From positions 78,382 to 112,500 of the forward strand of contig CALVTS010000006.1 of assembly GCA_944363035.1 (NCBI GenBank): a stretch of 34,119 nucleotides of DNA, written 5' to 3'. This document shows, in pieces, positions 14,995 to 23,889 of this stretch. The stretch comes from an uncultured Clostridia bacterium. Lineage in GTDB: Bacteria; Bacillota; Clostridia; Christensenellales; CAG-917. The position numbers and the translations under genes were made by a program. A model generated the notes under the pieces. It was given only the letters and a program-made list of their open reading frames with translations. It was not told the origin of the DNA and made no database searches. Numbering within the stretch: the first letter of the stretch is position 1; every line of letters starts with the position of its first letter.

Positions 14995-15080
14995 GCATAC
15001 CGGACAGAAATAATACGGATCGGATCCCGCGACGCCGATTTCCGACCGAACAGCGTCATTCGCCTTGCTAATACGAGTCA
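14995..15080. repeat. Decayed MITE-like repeat fragment
   Basis: ATACCGGACAGAAATAATACG, then diverged body sequence (ACGCCGATTTCCGACCGAAC, AGCGTCATTCGCCTTGCTAA, TACGAGTCAA) matches the left half of the 7540-type element. The right half is absent. Confidence 0.6.
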
Positions 15081-15127
15081 AACGGTCGCAAGCTCTGCTT
15101 CGAGCTCTTCCGACCCGACATTACCCG

Positions 15128-15163
15128 AAAAAGCGAACGGACGGCAAATGCCGTCCGCTTTTT
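15128..15163. terminator. Bidirectional terminator between ribU and malic enzyme
   Basis: CGGACGGC-AAAT-GCCGTCCG with A-runs on one side and T-runs on the other (GAAAAAGCGAA... GCTTTTTATG). It serves the convergent genes on both strands. Confidence 0.85.
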
Positions 15164-15188
15164 ATGCCCTTCAAAATACGTACTACGC

Positions 15189-16367
15189 TTATATTCTTAT
15201 CCGAGCGACTCCGCTCCTCTCCGCCGCGGCTTTCACCGCCGCCGCCACAGTCGGAGCGACGCGAGGGTCGAACGCCTGCGGAAGTATGTTTTCCTCATCG
15301 GGACGCTCCACCAACCCTGCGAGGGCGTGCACGGCGGCTTGCTGCATCTCGTCGTTTATATCGCTCGCTCGCGCGTCCAGCGCGCCGCGGAATATCCCCG
15401 GGAAAGCGAGGACGTTGTTGATCTGATTGGGATAGTCGCTCCTGCCCGTAGCCACTATGCGCGCACCCGCCTTTCGGGCGAGTTCGGGAGCTATCTCGGG
15501 GGCGGGATTCGCCATCGCGAACACCACGGCGTCCTTCGCCATGGAGCGCACCATATCCTCGGACAAGACGTCGCGCGCGCTGACGCCGATGAAGACGTCC
15601 GCGCCCTTCACAGCGTCCGCGAGCCCTCCCGAGACCTTTCTCGGATTTGTCCTCGCGGCGAGGGCGACCTGCGCGGGATTGAACACGCTCCCGTCCGCGC
15701 TCAACACCCCCGCCCTGTCGCAAACGACAAGGTCTTCGGCGCCCATCGAGAGCAGAAAATCCGCTATGGCGATGCCCGCACTTCCCGCGCCGTTTATCAC
15801 CAAACGCGCCGTTGATATGCTCTTTTTGACAACTTTAAGTGCGTTTTCAAGCGCGGCGGCGAGCACGATCGCGGTGCCGTGCTGGTCGTCGTGAAACACG
15901 GGGATGTCGCATATCTCTTTGAGTCGGCGCTCTATCTCGAAGCACCTCGGCGCCGAAATATCCTCAAGATTTATGCCGCCGTATGAGGGAGAGATGTTCT
16001 TCACCGTGGCGATGATCTCCTCGGTGTCCTGCGTGGCGAGGCAGACGGGCACGGCGTCCACCCCCGCAAATTCGCGGAAGAGCACGCACTTGCCTTCCAT
16101 GACGGGCATCCCCGCGAGAGGTCCTATGTTGCCGAGCCCGAGCACCGCGCTCCCGTCCGTTACGACGGCGACGGTGTTCCACTTGCGGGTGAGCTCATAT
16201 GCCAGGGACTCGTCCTCGGCGATGGCGAGGCAGGGCGCGGCGACGCCCGGAGTATATGCGAGGGAGAGGGCTTCGCGGGAATCCGTCCTGACGCGGGCGG
16301 AGACCTCCAGTTTCCCCTTCCACTCATAGTGTTTCTTCAAAGATTCTTTCATGTAGTCCATATCCAT
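15189..16367 (-). CDS. Malic enzyme (malate dehydrogenase, oxaloacetate-decarboxylating)
   Basis: The enzyme turns malate into pyruvate and CO2 with reduction of NAD(P)+. It is cytoplasmic; 392 residues is normal for the short bacterial form. Visible landmarks are YTPGVAAPC (Tyr38), EGKCVLF (Lys93), the metal-binding region INLEDI and FHDDQHGTA (Asp160/Asp161), and the Rossmann motif NGAGSAG (192-198). The start is unusual: no Shine-Dalgarno sequence is present, and a -10-like TATATT (16379-16374) ends six bases before ATG 16367, suggesting a near-leaderless mRNA. Internal ATGs at 16361 and 16352 are alternatives. It is divergent from the fumarase genes, which share malate. NAD or NADP preference cannot be settled here. 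Confidence 0.95.
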   Translation of the reverse strand: MDMDYMKESLKKHYEWKGKLEVSARVRTDSREALSLAYTPGVAAPCLAIAEDESLAYELTRKWNTVAVVTDGSAVLGLGNIGPLAGMPVMEGKCVLFREFAGVDAVPVCLATQDTEEIIATVKNISPSYGGINLEDISAPRCFEIERRLKEICDIPVFHDDQHGTAIVLAAALENALKVVKKSISTARLVINGAGSAGIAIADFLLSMGAEDLVVCDRAGVLSADGSVFNPAQVALAARTNPRKVSGGLADAVKGADVFIGVSARDVLSEDMVRSMAKDAVVFAMANPAPEIAPELARKAGARIVATGRSDYPNQINNVLAFPGIFRGALDARASDINDEMQQAAVHALAGLVERPDEENILPQAFDPRVAPTVAAAVKAAAERSGVARIRI

Positions 16368-16373
16368 AAGACT

Positions 16374-16379
16374 AATATA
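16374..16379 (-). promoter_or_regulatory. -10-like box six bases before the malic enzyme ATG
   Basis: TATATT on the minus strand. The -35 side is poor: TTGATT at 16397-16392 is only 12 bp away. This is therefore a tentative promoter, noted because the distance to the ATG equals that of the fumarase and acyltransferase genes. Confidence 0.35.
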
Positions 16380-16426
16380 AACGCGCGCATAAATCAAGCG
16401 CGGGAGAGGAAACTTGCGCCGAAAAC

Positions 16427-16455
16427 TTGAAAAGGGAGCCTTCGGGAGATATAAT
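16427..16455 (+). promoter_or_regulatory. Fumarase operon promoter, nearly leaderless
   Basis: -35 TTGAAA (16427-16432), 17-bp spacer, -10 TATAAT (16450-16455). Six bases separate it from the ATG at 16462, so transcription should begin at or very near the start codon. Confidence 0.7.
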
Positions 16456-16461
16456 CTCATT

Positions 16462-17298
16462 ATGAAAGAAATAAGTTTCGGTGAAATAGTTGCCGCCGTC
16501 CGCGAATGCGTGAAAGCGTGCGGCAGATTGACCCCGTCGGCAAAATGCGCGCTCGAAGAGAGCCTGAAAAAAGAGAGCTCCCCTGCGGCGCGCTTCGCGC
16601 TGTCCATGCTCGCCGAAAACGCCGCTACCGCCGAACGCGAAGGACTTGCCCTCTGTCAGGATACGGGCATGGCGGTGTTTTTCGTCAGGCTGGGACAGGA
16701 AGTGCACATCACGGGCGGGACCCTTCCGGACGCGGTGGACGAAGGCGTCCGCCTCGGATATGCCGAATGCGGCTGGCGTGCGAGCGTCCTGGACCCGCTG
16801 ACCCGCGTCAACACCAAGGACAACACTCCCGCCATCCTGCACGTCGAACTCGTCGCGGGAGAGAGCCTTGTCATGGATTTTCTCCCCAAAGGCTTCGGGA
16901 GCGAAAATATGTCCCGCCTCTTCATGCTCACTCCCTCGGTCGGGATAAAGGGCGTGGAGGACAGCGTTGTGGAAGCGGTGCGCCTTGCGGGCGCGAACCC
17001 CTGCCCTCCCGTCATAGTGGGCGTGGGGATAGGCGGCACGGCGGAAAAGGCGATGGAGACCGCAAAGAAACAGCTCCTCCGTCCCGTGGGAGAGCCCTCT
17101 CCCGACCCCGACCTGGCGGCGCTTGAAAAGAGATGTCTTGAACGCATAAACGCGCTGGGAATAGGCGCGCAGGGCTTCGGAGGCGACACCACCGCGCTCG
17201 CGGTGCATTGCGGCAAATTCCCGACGCACATCGCGTCCCTGCCCGTCGCGATCAACATACAATGCAACGCGATGCGCCTCGGACATATCGAGCTCTGA
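16462..17298 (+). CDS. Class I fumarate hydratase, alpha subunit
   Basis: This subunit carries the [4Fe-4S] cluster and most of the active site of the two-subunit, oxygen-sensitive fumarase (fumarate + water = malate). The 278-residue length fits. Likely cluster cysteines are Cys65 (LCQDTGM), Cys181 (GANPCPPV) and Cys268 (NIQCNA). Other family segments are DPLTRVNTKDNTPA, FLPKGFGSENMS and GIGAQGFGG. ATG 16462 agrees with MKEISFGEIV as first residues; a longer frame from 16414 would start upstream of the -10 box. The only Shine-Dalgarno-like run (GGGAG) is 13 bases away. The beta subunit follows 59 bp on. The L-tartrate dehydratase alpha chain belongs to the same family and cannot be fully excluded. 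Confidence 0.93.
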   Translation: MKEISFGEIVAAVRECVKACGRLTPSAKCALEESLKKESSPAARFALSMLAENAATAEREGLALCQDTGMAVFFVRLGQEVHITGGTLPDAVDEGVRLGYAECGWRASVLDPLTRVNTKDNTPAILHVELVAGESLVMDFLPKGFGSENMSRLFMLTPSVGIKGVEDSVVEAVRLAGANPCPPVIVGVGIGGTAEKAMETAKKQLLRPVGEPSPDPDLAALEKRCLERINALGIGAQGFGGDTTALAVHCGKFPTHIASLPVAINIQCNAMRLGHIEL

Positions 17299-17357
17299 GC
17301 GCTCAAATCGCAAAACGGCTACTTCTGCCGCAAAAATCAAAGGATAAACACCGAAAA

Positions 17358-17906
17358 ATGAACAGTATGCCCGATTTCAAACCTATCACATCTCCCATCT
17401 CGGAAGAGGATGCGAAAGCCCTCCGCGCGGGGGACTATCTCCTCCTCTCGGGGGAACTTTTCACCGCGCGGGACGCCGCCCACAAACGTATGTACGAGGC
17501 AAAGACCTCGGGGGCGGCTTTGCCCGTCAAGACGGAGGGCGCGAGCATATTCTACGTCGGACCCTGCTTTGACAAAGACGGCAGACCGACGGGGGCGGGT
17601 CCCACCACGTCGGGACGTATGGACGCCTACGCTCCCCTGCTTTACGACTGCGGCGTGCGCGCCACGATCGGAAAGGGCGACCGCTCTCCCGCAGTCTACG
17701 ACGCGATAAAACGCAACGGCGCGCTCTATCTCTGTGCGATAGGAGGCGCGGGCGCGCTTTACGCAAAAGCCATCCTCTCATTGGAGACCGTGGCGTACCC
17801 CGAACTCGGCACCGAAGCCGTGCGCAAGATGCGGGTGAAAGATATGCCCGTCATCGTGGGCATAGACTCGCTGGGGAAGAGCATCTTCGCCTCGCACAAG
17901 TCCTGA
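17358..17906 (+). CDS. Class I fumarate hydratase, beta subunit
   Basis: The 182-residue partner of the alpha subunit is homologous to the C-terminal domain of one-chain class I fumarases. Recognisable are GDYLLLSGELFTARDAAHKR, YVGPCFDKDGRPTGAGPTTS, GRMDAY and GKGDRS, and the C-terminal VKDMPVIVGIDSLG. The start at 17358 is backed weakly by AAAGGA about 13 bases upstream; ATG 17367 is also possible. It forms an operon with the alpha gene and ends in a clear terminator. With malic enzyme on the other side, the locus covers fumarate-malate-pyruvate conversion. Confidence 0.93.
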   Translation: MNSMPDFKPITSPISEEDAKALRAGDYLLLSGELFTARDAAHKRMYEAKTSGAALPVKTEGASIFYVGPCFDKDGRPTGAGPTTSGRMDAYAPLLYDCGVRATIGKGDRSPAVYDAIKRNGALYLCAIGGAGALYAKAILSLETVAYPELGTEAVRKMRVKDMPVIVGIDSLGKSIFASHKS

Positions 17907-17956
17907 CGCTTAGTTTGTTCGGCAGAGACCGCAAAAGGATCTCTCCTCAAATCAGA

Positions 17957-17990
17957 AAACCCCGTATCCCTACGGATACGGGGTTTCTTC
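17957..17990 (+). terminator. Fumarase operon terminator
   Basis: AAACCCCGTATCC, loop CTAC, GGATACGGGGTTT followed by CTTC. A strong 13-bp stem about 50 bp after the stop codon. Confidence 0.85.
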
Positions 17991-18031
17991 ATCACTTAGG
18001 GCATTCGCCCTGCCGCGCGCCCGTTCGGGCA

Positions 18032-18460
18032 TGCCAGACAGTAATAATACGCACCAGCCTCGGAGCAATTCTTTTCGGCGCTTTTGCACAGCCGAACCTT
18101 GCGGGTAAGTATACTATTGCCTGCACCATGTCGCCGCAAGGCAAAGTTCGCGACACCTTGCACATATGCAAGGTGCCCGCATCAAAGCCTGCGACTCCTT
18201 TCCCCCACAAATCGTGCTCGCTATAACCCCACCGGGAATCTTTCGGCGAGGATCCCGCGCTGCGCCGCTTTGCGGGGACCCCGAAGCAACATCATCCGAA
18301 AATCTCTTGCTCTGAGGTGCGAGCAGTTCCGCGCCAACCGATTTTTGGCTGAACAAGGAAGTCGCCGTAGTTAATACTTGACTGTATTAGCAAGGCGAAT
18401 GACGCGGTTCAGGCGGAAATCGGCGGCGCCGGACCCGGTTCGTATTATTCCTGTCTGGCA
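18032..18460 (+). mobile_element. MITE-like repeat, copy 3 (429 bp, with extra internal sequence)
   Basis: It begins TGCCAGACAGTAATAATACG and ends in CGTATTATTCCTGTCTGGCA. Compared with 30021 it has about 150 bp of extra sequence after TATACTATTGCCTGC, including an AAGGTG/CACCTT-rich part and GCGGCGCAGCGCGGGATCCT on its reverse strand, and lacks the GGGGTCCCC module. Its right end overlaps the last 16 bases of the surface lipoprotein gene at 18445 and supplies its stop codon. No transposase gene is inside. Confidence 0.8.
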
Positions 18461-21400
18461 TGACAGTTTGCGAACGCGTTGCTCTCCGTCTCGCAGTCGG
18501 GAGCGCAATGCGCCGTGACGGAGGCGGGATCGAAGGCACAGTTGTGGAAGGCGAGCTCCCCGATGAATCGGATAGCGGCTCCGTCGCCCTCCACGGTGAC
18601 GCTCGTCAGCCCGTAGCAGTTCTTGAAAGCGTTGTCGCCGATCTGGGTCACGGTGTCGGGGAGGACGAGGGTGGAAAGCAACGCGCACCCCTCGAACACC
18701 GAAGCGTTGCCGAGGTCTTCGAGCTCGGAGCCGGACAGATCCACCGTGATCACGCCGCTTTCGAAAAACGCCGCCGCGCCTATCTCTTTGAGAGCGGAGC
18801 CTTCGCCGAGGATGAAGGAGGATATGCCGTCGCATCCCATGAAGGCGTTCGCGCCTATGCTTTCAAGCGCGGTTGCGGAGGAGAACTCCACGGTGAGGGA
18901 GGCGCAGTCGCGGAAGGCGTCCTTGCCTATCTCTTTCACGCTTGCGGGGAAGGGCTCGATGGTGCTGCCGGAGGAATGAGGCCTCAGCAGGTTGTTGTCG
19001 GAATACATATAGATCTGCGCCGAAGGCGCCTCGACGGCGCTTCCGAACACATCGTCTATGCTGTCGCCCGCGAGGGAGATGATGCTGTCGGGGATGTATA
19101 TCGCCGCGGCGTTCCCGACCTTGTTGAAGACGTTTGCGCCGAGCCCCGTCACGGTGTACTCGCCTGTCACCGCCCCGTCCGCGGCATAGTTGCCGTCCGC
19201 GTCGAAGGTGCCCGTGAGGGTCGCGGGGATATATACGATATTGTTGGTCGCGCTTGCCTCGCCCGTGACTATGACCTCGCCGTATCTCGAAGTATATGCG
19301 ACCTCTGCATCCGCATCCGCGCCTAGCTCTATGCCGCCGATGAGCACGGACATACCGAGGGACTGAGTGCCGTCATAGGTCTCGACGGTGAGGGTCTCCA
19401 CCGCGCCGAGGACGTCGTAGAGCCCTTGATAAGCCGCAAAGACATTGCCGTCCGCATCCACGGGGATGCGCACCATGCCGTCATATCTGGCGTTGATGAG
19501 GTCCGCCTGGATGACGGTGACGGTGTCCGCCGACATGGTGAAGGTCATGGTGTAGTCCACGGTGATCTCGGCGCCGTCGACATAGAGGGTCTGCACCGCG
19601 GGATCGAGCTGATCCTTCTCCATACTGCCGACATAGGAGACCGTGGAGGGGAAGGTGATCGTCCCCTCGTTGAGGACGCCGTCGTTGATGCCGACTATCT
19701 CCACGGTGACCGTCGCCTCGCGGTATTCGGAGGAGATGGACGCGTCCGTGAAATCTATCGCGGGAGAGTTCACCGCGTCGCTGTCGTAGTCGAAGCCGTA
19801 GATGTCTTTGAGCGCGGTGCAACCGTAGAACGCGCCTTCGCCTATGACGGTTATGGGTCTGGGCAGATACACCGTGGTGAGCGCGGTCTTGTTCTTGAAC
19901 GCGTTCGCGCCTATGGCGGTGACGGTGTAATCCTTCTCCCCTATGGTGACGGTCTCGGGCAACACGTATATCGCGCGGTTGCCTGCGACTGCGGTGATGG
20001 TGGCGGTGCCGTCCTCTGCGCCGCTCGCGTCAAGGTTGGGCTCGACGGTGTAATCGGTGTATACGGGCACCAGCTCGACGGAATAGATGAGCACGCCTTC
20101 CACGGGGATGGAGCCCGAACCCGCATTGTAGGAGATGACTGCGGTGTGCATCCCGGGCTCGTCGGTGACGAGTGAGGTCGCGGGCGCGCCGTCCACGCTC
20201 ATTATGGTGGCGTTGGAGAGGGTGCGGGCGACCACGCTGCCGTCGGAATATATCGCGTCGAACTTGAAGGAGGAGTGATATGCCGTCGCCGACACGCCGA
20301 GGGGCAGAACTGCGGTGGAGGTCTGTTGCAACCTTTCCACCTTGGGTTCTCTCACGACGTAATCCAGAGACGCGGTGTACTCCTTGCCGTAATAGGAATA
20401 CTTGACGGTGAGAACGCGCTCCCCTATCGTGTAGCTATACCCGCTCACCTTGACGTTTGCGGAATTCAGGGCGACGGAAGGCTCCTCGTTCGCGAGAGTG
20501 GCGTCACTCTGCTTGTCCCCGAACGAGAAGGGCTTATATTCGTACAGCATCGTGCCGGAGGTGTCGAAGGAACTCTGCGAAGTGTAGAACACCAACCTGC
20601 GGGAATCTCCCTCGCCGTCATAGCGATAGGAGTCGTCCAGCTCGAAGGAAGTCTCGTCTATCGCGGCATGGAGGACGTAAGCGAAGTTGATGTTCACGCC
20701 CGCATAGTTCACGGGCAGGATGCCGTTGGCTATCTGCTGACTGCCGGCGGGGAAGTTCGCGCTCTTGAGGCTCGCTTCCATGACGGCGACGGTGACGGTG
20801 TAATCCTCGTTGACGGTCATGCCGTCTCTGGTGACCGCGATGCCGTCGGGGATGAGCACGTATTGCGCGCCCTCCTCGCCGAGGATGACCGCGTTCCACG
20901 CCGTGGCGAAATCTTCGGGCGCGAAGGAACCGTCATCCGACGCCACATAGTCCGTCACGAACACCGAGGTGTTGAGCGCGATGACGGGAGTGGAGGTGGA
21001 AGCGGTCACTCTGCTCTGCCCGTTGAGGTAGGCAAGAGGACCGTCGTCGCCTATGCCGACGATGACGTCCGCGCCGAGATAGAGACTGAACACGGTGTTG
21101 GCAAGCGCGCTTCCGTTTGCGTTCGCGAATGCGTAAGGCTCTGTCTCGAGCTCATCGACGGAGAGACCGTTCTTGTATATGGCTATCTTGCCGAGAGAGC
21201 TCGCCGCCGCAAATGCGTAATTGCTTATCTTTTCGAGGGAGGAGGTGGTGCGGAAGACCACGTTCTGCACTCCCGCGGGGATGGCGTAAGGCGCGATGAC
21301 GGTCACCTCGTCGGGGATGACGATGGTGGTCGCCGAACCGTAGTAGCCCGCAAGCACTCCGCCTATGACGACAAAGCCGTCCGCGTCTTTCTGCGCGTAC

Positions 21401-23637
21401 GGGGTGCCGCGGAAAGCGTGTTTGCCGACGGAGACTATCCCGTCCTCGTCCTCAAAGGTGACGGTGGCAAGACTCCTGCACGCCGCGCACGCCTGATCCG
21501 CGATGACGGTCACCCCTGCGGGCACGTTGACGGAGGTCGCGGCGGAGGGCACGCGGTAGAGCACGTTGCCGATGATGACGGGTTGCGCCACGTTGTTGAC
21601 GAACACCGCGCCCGCAAAGGCTTCGGCGCCGATATACTCTATCTTGCCGCCTTCTGCGGTCACGCCGCCCGCGAGCGCGGAGCCCGCGAACGCCTGATCC
21701 TCTATCCCGATGAGCGCGTCGGGCAGGATGACGGAATCAAGGTTGAAATCCGCAAACGCGCCTGACGCGATATACTTATATCCCGAATCCCCGAGGTCGG
21801 CGCCGCCCGCCCTGTATCTCACAAGGACGTCGCCCAGGACGAGATCCTCATCCGAATTCGCGGCGGCATTGAACCATGCCGTGCCATAGAACGCGTCCTT
21901 CCCGACATATTCGAGTGAGGTGAGAGCGTCGCCGCCGTGCACGTCCACAAGGGAGGTACAGCTCCAAAACGCACTGTTGCCTATCCTCACGAGGTTTGTC
22001 GCGTTGCTGAGATCCACCGTGGTCACGGAGGAGAGGTTGCTGCCGCCTTCCGCCACGATCTCGGTCACGGGTCTCCCGTCGTAGGACGCGGGGATATAGA
22101 GCACTTCCGCCGCCCTGTTCTTGACGGATATCGCATAGGTGTTGTCGGGTTTGAGGATGAAGTTGTAAGTCTCCTCGTAATAGTCGTCGCCCACCAGAGA
22201 GCTTTCGAGGCTCCAGCCGACATAGACGGTCTCGTTGCCGTTTATCTCTGCGCCGAGAGCGTTGTCCTCGGTGTGCGCCGCATCCAGCCACATCCCCGCG
22301 CATTTATAGATGGAACCCTTCGTGATGACGGAGGCGAGATCCGCAAGCGCGATATCCACGTCTTCCCCTCCCGAAGTGAGCGCGAATGTCACATAATAAT
22401 CCTCCAAAGAGGTGCCGTAGTCTATCCCGCTGAGGGAGAAGCCGTCCACCCTGCCGTCCTCGCCGTAGGTGACCAGAGCGGTCGCCTGATCCAGCCCGTC
22501 CGTCGCGGTGAGAGTGAGCCCGTCGAGAGAGGTCACGAAAGTGCCGCCCCCAAAGTCGAAGGAGACTCTCGCGCTCTTCAACCCCCAAACGGCGTAGAGA
22601 GTGATGGTCCCGCGCTCCTCCGTCTGAGCCGCAACGCGGGTGTTGAAATTCCAAAGCGTTTCCCCGTCGGCGTCGGTCGCCCAGCCGAGGAGGTCGTATT
22701 TTTCGCTGGCGTAAAGCTGAGATACGGGTGCGGGGACCGTCGCCGTGAGAGCGACGTCAACGCTTGCGGGAGGGTTGGGAGCGCTGTCCTCAGCCCAACA
22801 GTCGTCCTCGGCGTTGAGGTCGAAGACCACGGTCACGAAAGTCTGAGTGTACACGGCGGTGAGCGTCATGCCTTCGGCGACCACGAGAGGAGTGCTCGCG
22901 TCAAAGACCTGCGGCGATTCGGCGTCCCCGTAGGTGTAGTGGGAGAGCGCGTAGCCTGAGGGCGCGAACACTTTATAGTTGGAAACGAAATAGGAGAAGT
23001 CCAGAGTCTGCCCCACCTTCTCGCTTATCGCATAGACGTTGACGAGGGTGACTTCGGGGTCCTCGGACGGAGGTTGGAGCGTCGCTCCGCCGCCCTCCAT
23101 CTTGGCTCCCTCGCCGAGAGCTATCATTATGGTGGTGCTAGGCGCGGACGCCTCCTTCAAATGTATCTGGAAAACGCCGGTCAGAGTCTCCTTGCCTTCG
23201 CGCTTGTATTCCACGCGGATGGGACCGTCATAAGCGGTTTGCAGTTTCGCACGGTCTTCCGCCACGATCATATCCTCGGTGAGGGGCACCTCCTCCCCTC
23301 TCACGAAAGTTTCCGCGGCGGTCTGAAGATATATGTAAGCGACGACGTCCGTCGCGAGGTCGAATTCCCCGACTACGGCTTTGTCCAATGCGGAGCCGCC
23401 CTTCATCACGTTAAACACCAGAGCAACTTCCACGGGCTCGAAGGGAGTCGGAGCGGGAGTTTCGTTCCCTCCCGGGGTGTCGTCTCCTCCGGGAGTCACA
23501 TCTCCGCCGGGAGTGTCATCCCCGCCGGGAGTACCGCCTCCGCCTTGAGTGCCTTCCTCAAGGTTGCACGCCGCGAGAGTCGCGATGAGCAACATCACAA
23601 GAAGCAACAAAAACAAAAATTTCCCACGTTTTCTCAT
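18445..23637 (-). CDS. Very large BspA-like leucine-rich-repeat surface lipoprotein, 3' end formed by a MITE
   Basis: The 1730-residue protein starts with a lipoprotein signal (MRKRGKFLFL... LIATLAACN, lipobox Cys24) and a Gly/Asp/Thr/Pro spacer of TPGGDD-like units (about 30-62) that lifts it off the membrane. One or two Flg_new/InlB-type beta units follow (about 220-350, ending TLYAVW). Then come many LRR_5 (Treponema/BspA) units with the pattern IGxxAFxxCxxLxxVxLPxxV, broken by immunoglobulin-like stretches (about 890-1180). Such proteins bind host or bacterial surfaces in gut anaerobes. Its last unit stops after SNAFANC, and the final HARQE plus TAA come from the MITE end, so the original C-terminus is lost. 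A GAAGGAG ribosome binding site and a leader hairpin (23656-23673) precede the ATG. Confidence 0.9.
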   Translation of the reverse strand: MRKRGKFLFLLLLVMLLIATLAACNLEEGTQGGGGTPGGDDTPGGDVTPGGDDTPGGNETPAPTPFEPVEVALVFNVMKGGSALDKAVVGEFDLATDVVAYIYLQTAAETFVRGEEVPLTEDMIVAEDRAKLQTAYDGPIRVEYKREGKETLTGVFQIHLKEASAPSTTIMIALGEGAKMEGGGATLQPPSEDPEVTLVNVYAISEKVGQTLDFSYFVSNYKVFAPSGYALSHYTYGDAESPQVFDASTPLVVAEGMTLTAVYTQTFVTVVFDLNAEDDCWAEDSAPNPPASVDVALTATVPAPVSQLYASEKYDLLGWATDADGETLWNFNTRVAAQTEERGTITLYAVWGLKSARVSFDFGGGTFVTSLDGLTLTATDGLDQATALVTYGEDGRVDGFSLSGIDYGTSLEDYYVTFALTSGGEDVDIALADLASVITKGSIYKCAGMWLDAAHTEDNALGAEINGNETVYVGWSLESSLVGDDYYEETYNFILKPDNTYAISVKNRAAEVLYIPASYDGRPVTEIVAEGGSNLSSVTTVDLSNATNLVRIGNSAFWSCTSLVDVHGGDALTSLEYVGKDAFYGTAWFNAAANSDEDLVLGDVLVRYRAGGADLGDSGYKYIASGAFADFNLDSVILPDALIGIEDQAFAGSALAGGVTAEGGKIEYIGAEAFAGAVFVNNVAQPVIIGNVLYRVPSAATSVNVPAGVTVIADQACAACRSLATVTFEDEDGIVSVGKHAFRGTPYAQKDADGFVVIGGVLAGYYGSATTIVIPDEVTVIAPYAIPAGVQNVVFRTTSSLEKISNYAFAAASSLGKIAIYKNGLSVDELETEPYAFANANGSALANTVFSLYLGADVIVGIGDDGPLAYLNGQSRVTASTSTPVIALNTSVFVTDYVASDDGSFAPEDFATAWNAVILGEEGAQYVLIPDGIAVTRDGMTVNEDYTVTVAVMEASLKSANFPAGSQQIANGILPVNYAGVNINFAYVLHAAIDETSFELDDSYRYDGEGDSRRLVFYTSQSSFDTSGTMLYEYKPFSFGDKQSDATLANEEPSVALNSANVKVSGYSYTIGERVLTVKYSYYGKEYTASLDYVVREPKVERLQQTSTAVLPLGVSATAYHSSFKFDAIYSDGSVVARTLSNATIMSVDGAPATSLVTDEPGMHTAVISYNAGSGSIPVEGVLIYSVELVPVYTDYTVEPNLDASGAEDGTATITAVAGNRAIYVLPETVTIGEKDYTVTAIGANAFKNKTALTTVYLPRPITVIGEGAFYGCTALKDIYGFDYDSDAVNSPAIDFTDASISSEYREATVTVEIVGINDGVLNEGTITFPSTVSYVGSMEKDQLDPAVQTLYVDGAEITVDYTMTFTMSADTVTVIQADLINARYDGMVRIPVDADGNVFAAYQGLYDVLGAVETLTVETYDGTQSLGMSVLIGGIELGADADAEVAYTSRYGEVIVTGEASATNNIVYIPATLTGTFDADGNYAADGAVTGEYTVTGLGANVFNKVGNAAAIYIPDSIISLAGDSIDDVFGSAVEAPSAQIYMYSDNNLLRPHSSGSTIEPFPASVKEIGKDAFRDCASLTVEFSSATALESIGANAFMGCDGISSFILGEGSALKEIGAAAFFESGVITVDLSGSELEDLGNASVFEGCALLSTLVLPDTVTQIGDNAFKNCYGLTSVTVEGDGAAIRFIGELAFHNCAFDPASVTAHCAPDCETESNAFANCHARQE

Positions 23638-23837
23638 AAGCCCCTTTCTCCTTCACGCGCGTATAGGCGCACGATATAAAGATACATCATTAATATATCA
23701 CGCGCCCCGCGCGCGGTCGCAAAATGAAAACTATAATTAATTTATGACGGAAAACATTAAAAAGCGCGGACGCGGCAACGCACGTCGGAGCGATAGCTGT
23801 CCAAAAAAACACCTTGGCGGGGATATCCGTCACGAAC

Positions 23838-23865
23838 AAAAATGCGCGGCGTCCCGACGCCGCGC
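23838..23865 (-). terminator. Acyltransferase gene terminator
   Basis: Minus strand: GCGCGGCGTC-GG-GACGCCGCGC, then ATTTTTG. It lies 25 bp after the stop codon at 23890. The rest of 23638-23889 shows only the lipoprotein leader and AT-rich DNA. Confidence 0.85.
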
Positions 23866-23889
23866 GTATGACTCTCTTTTCCGCCATCT

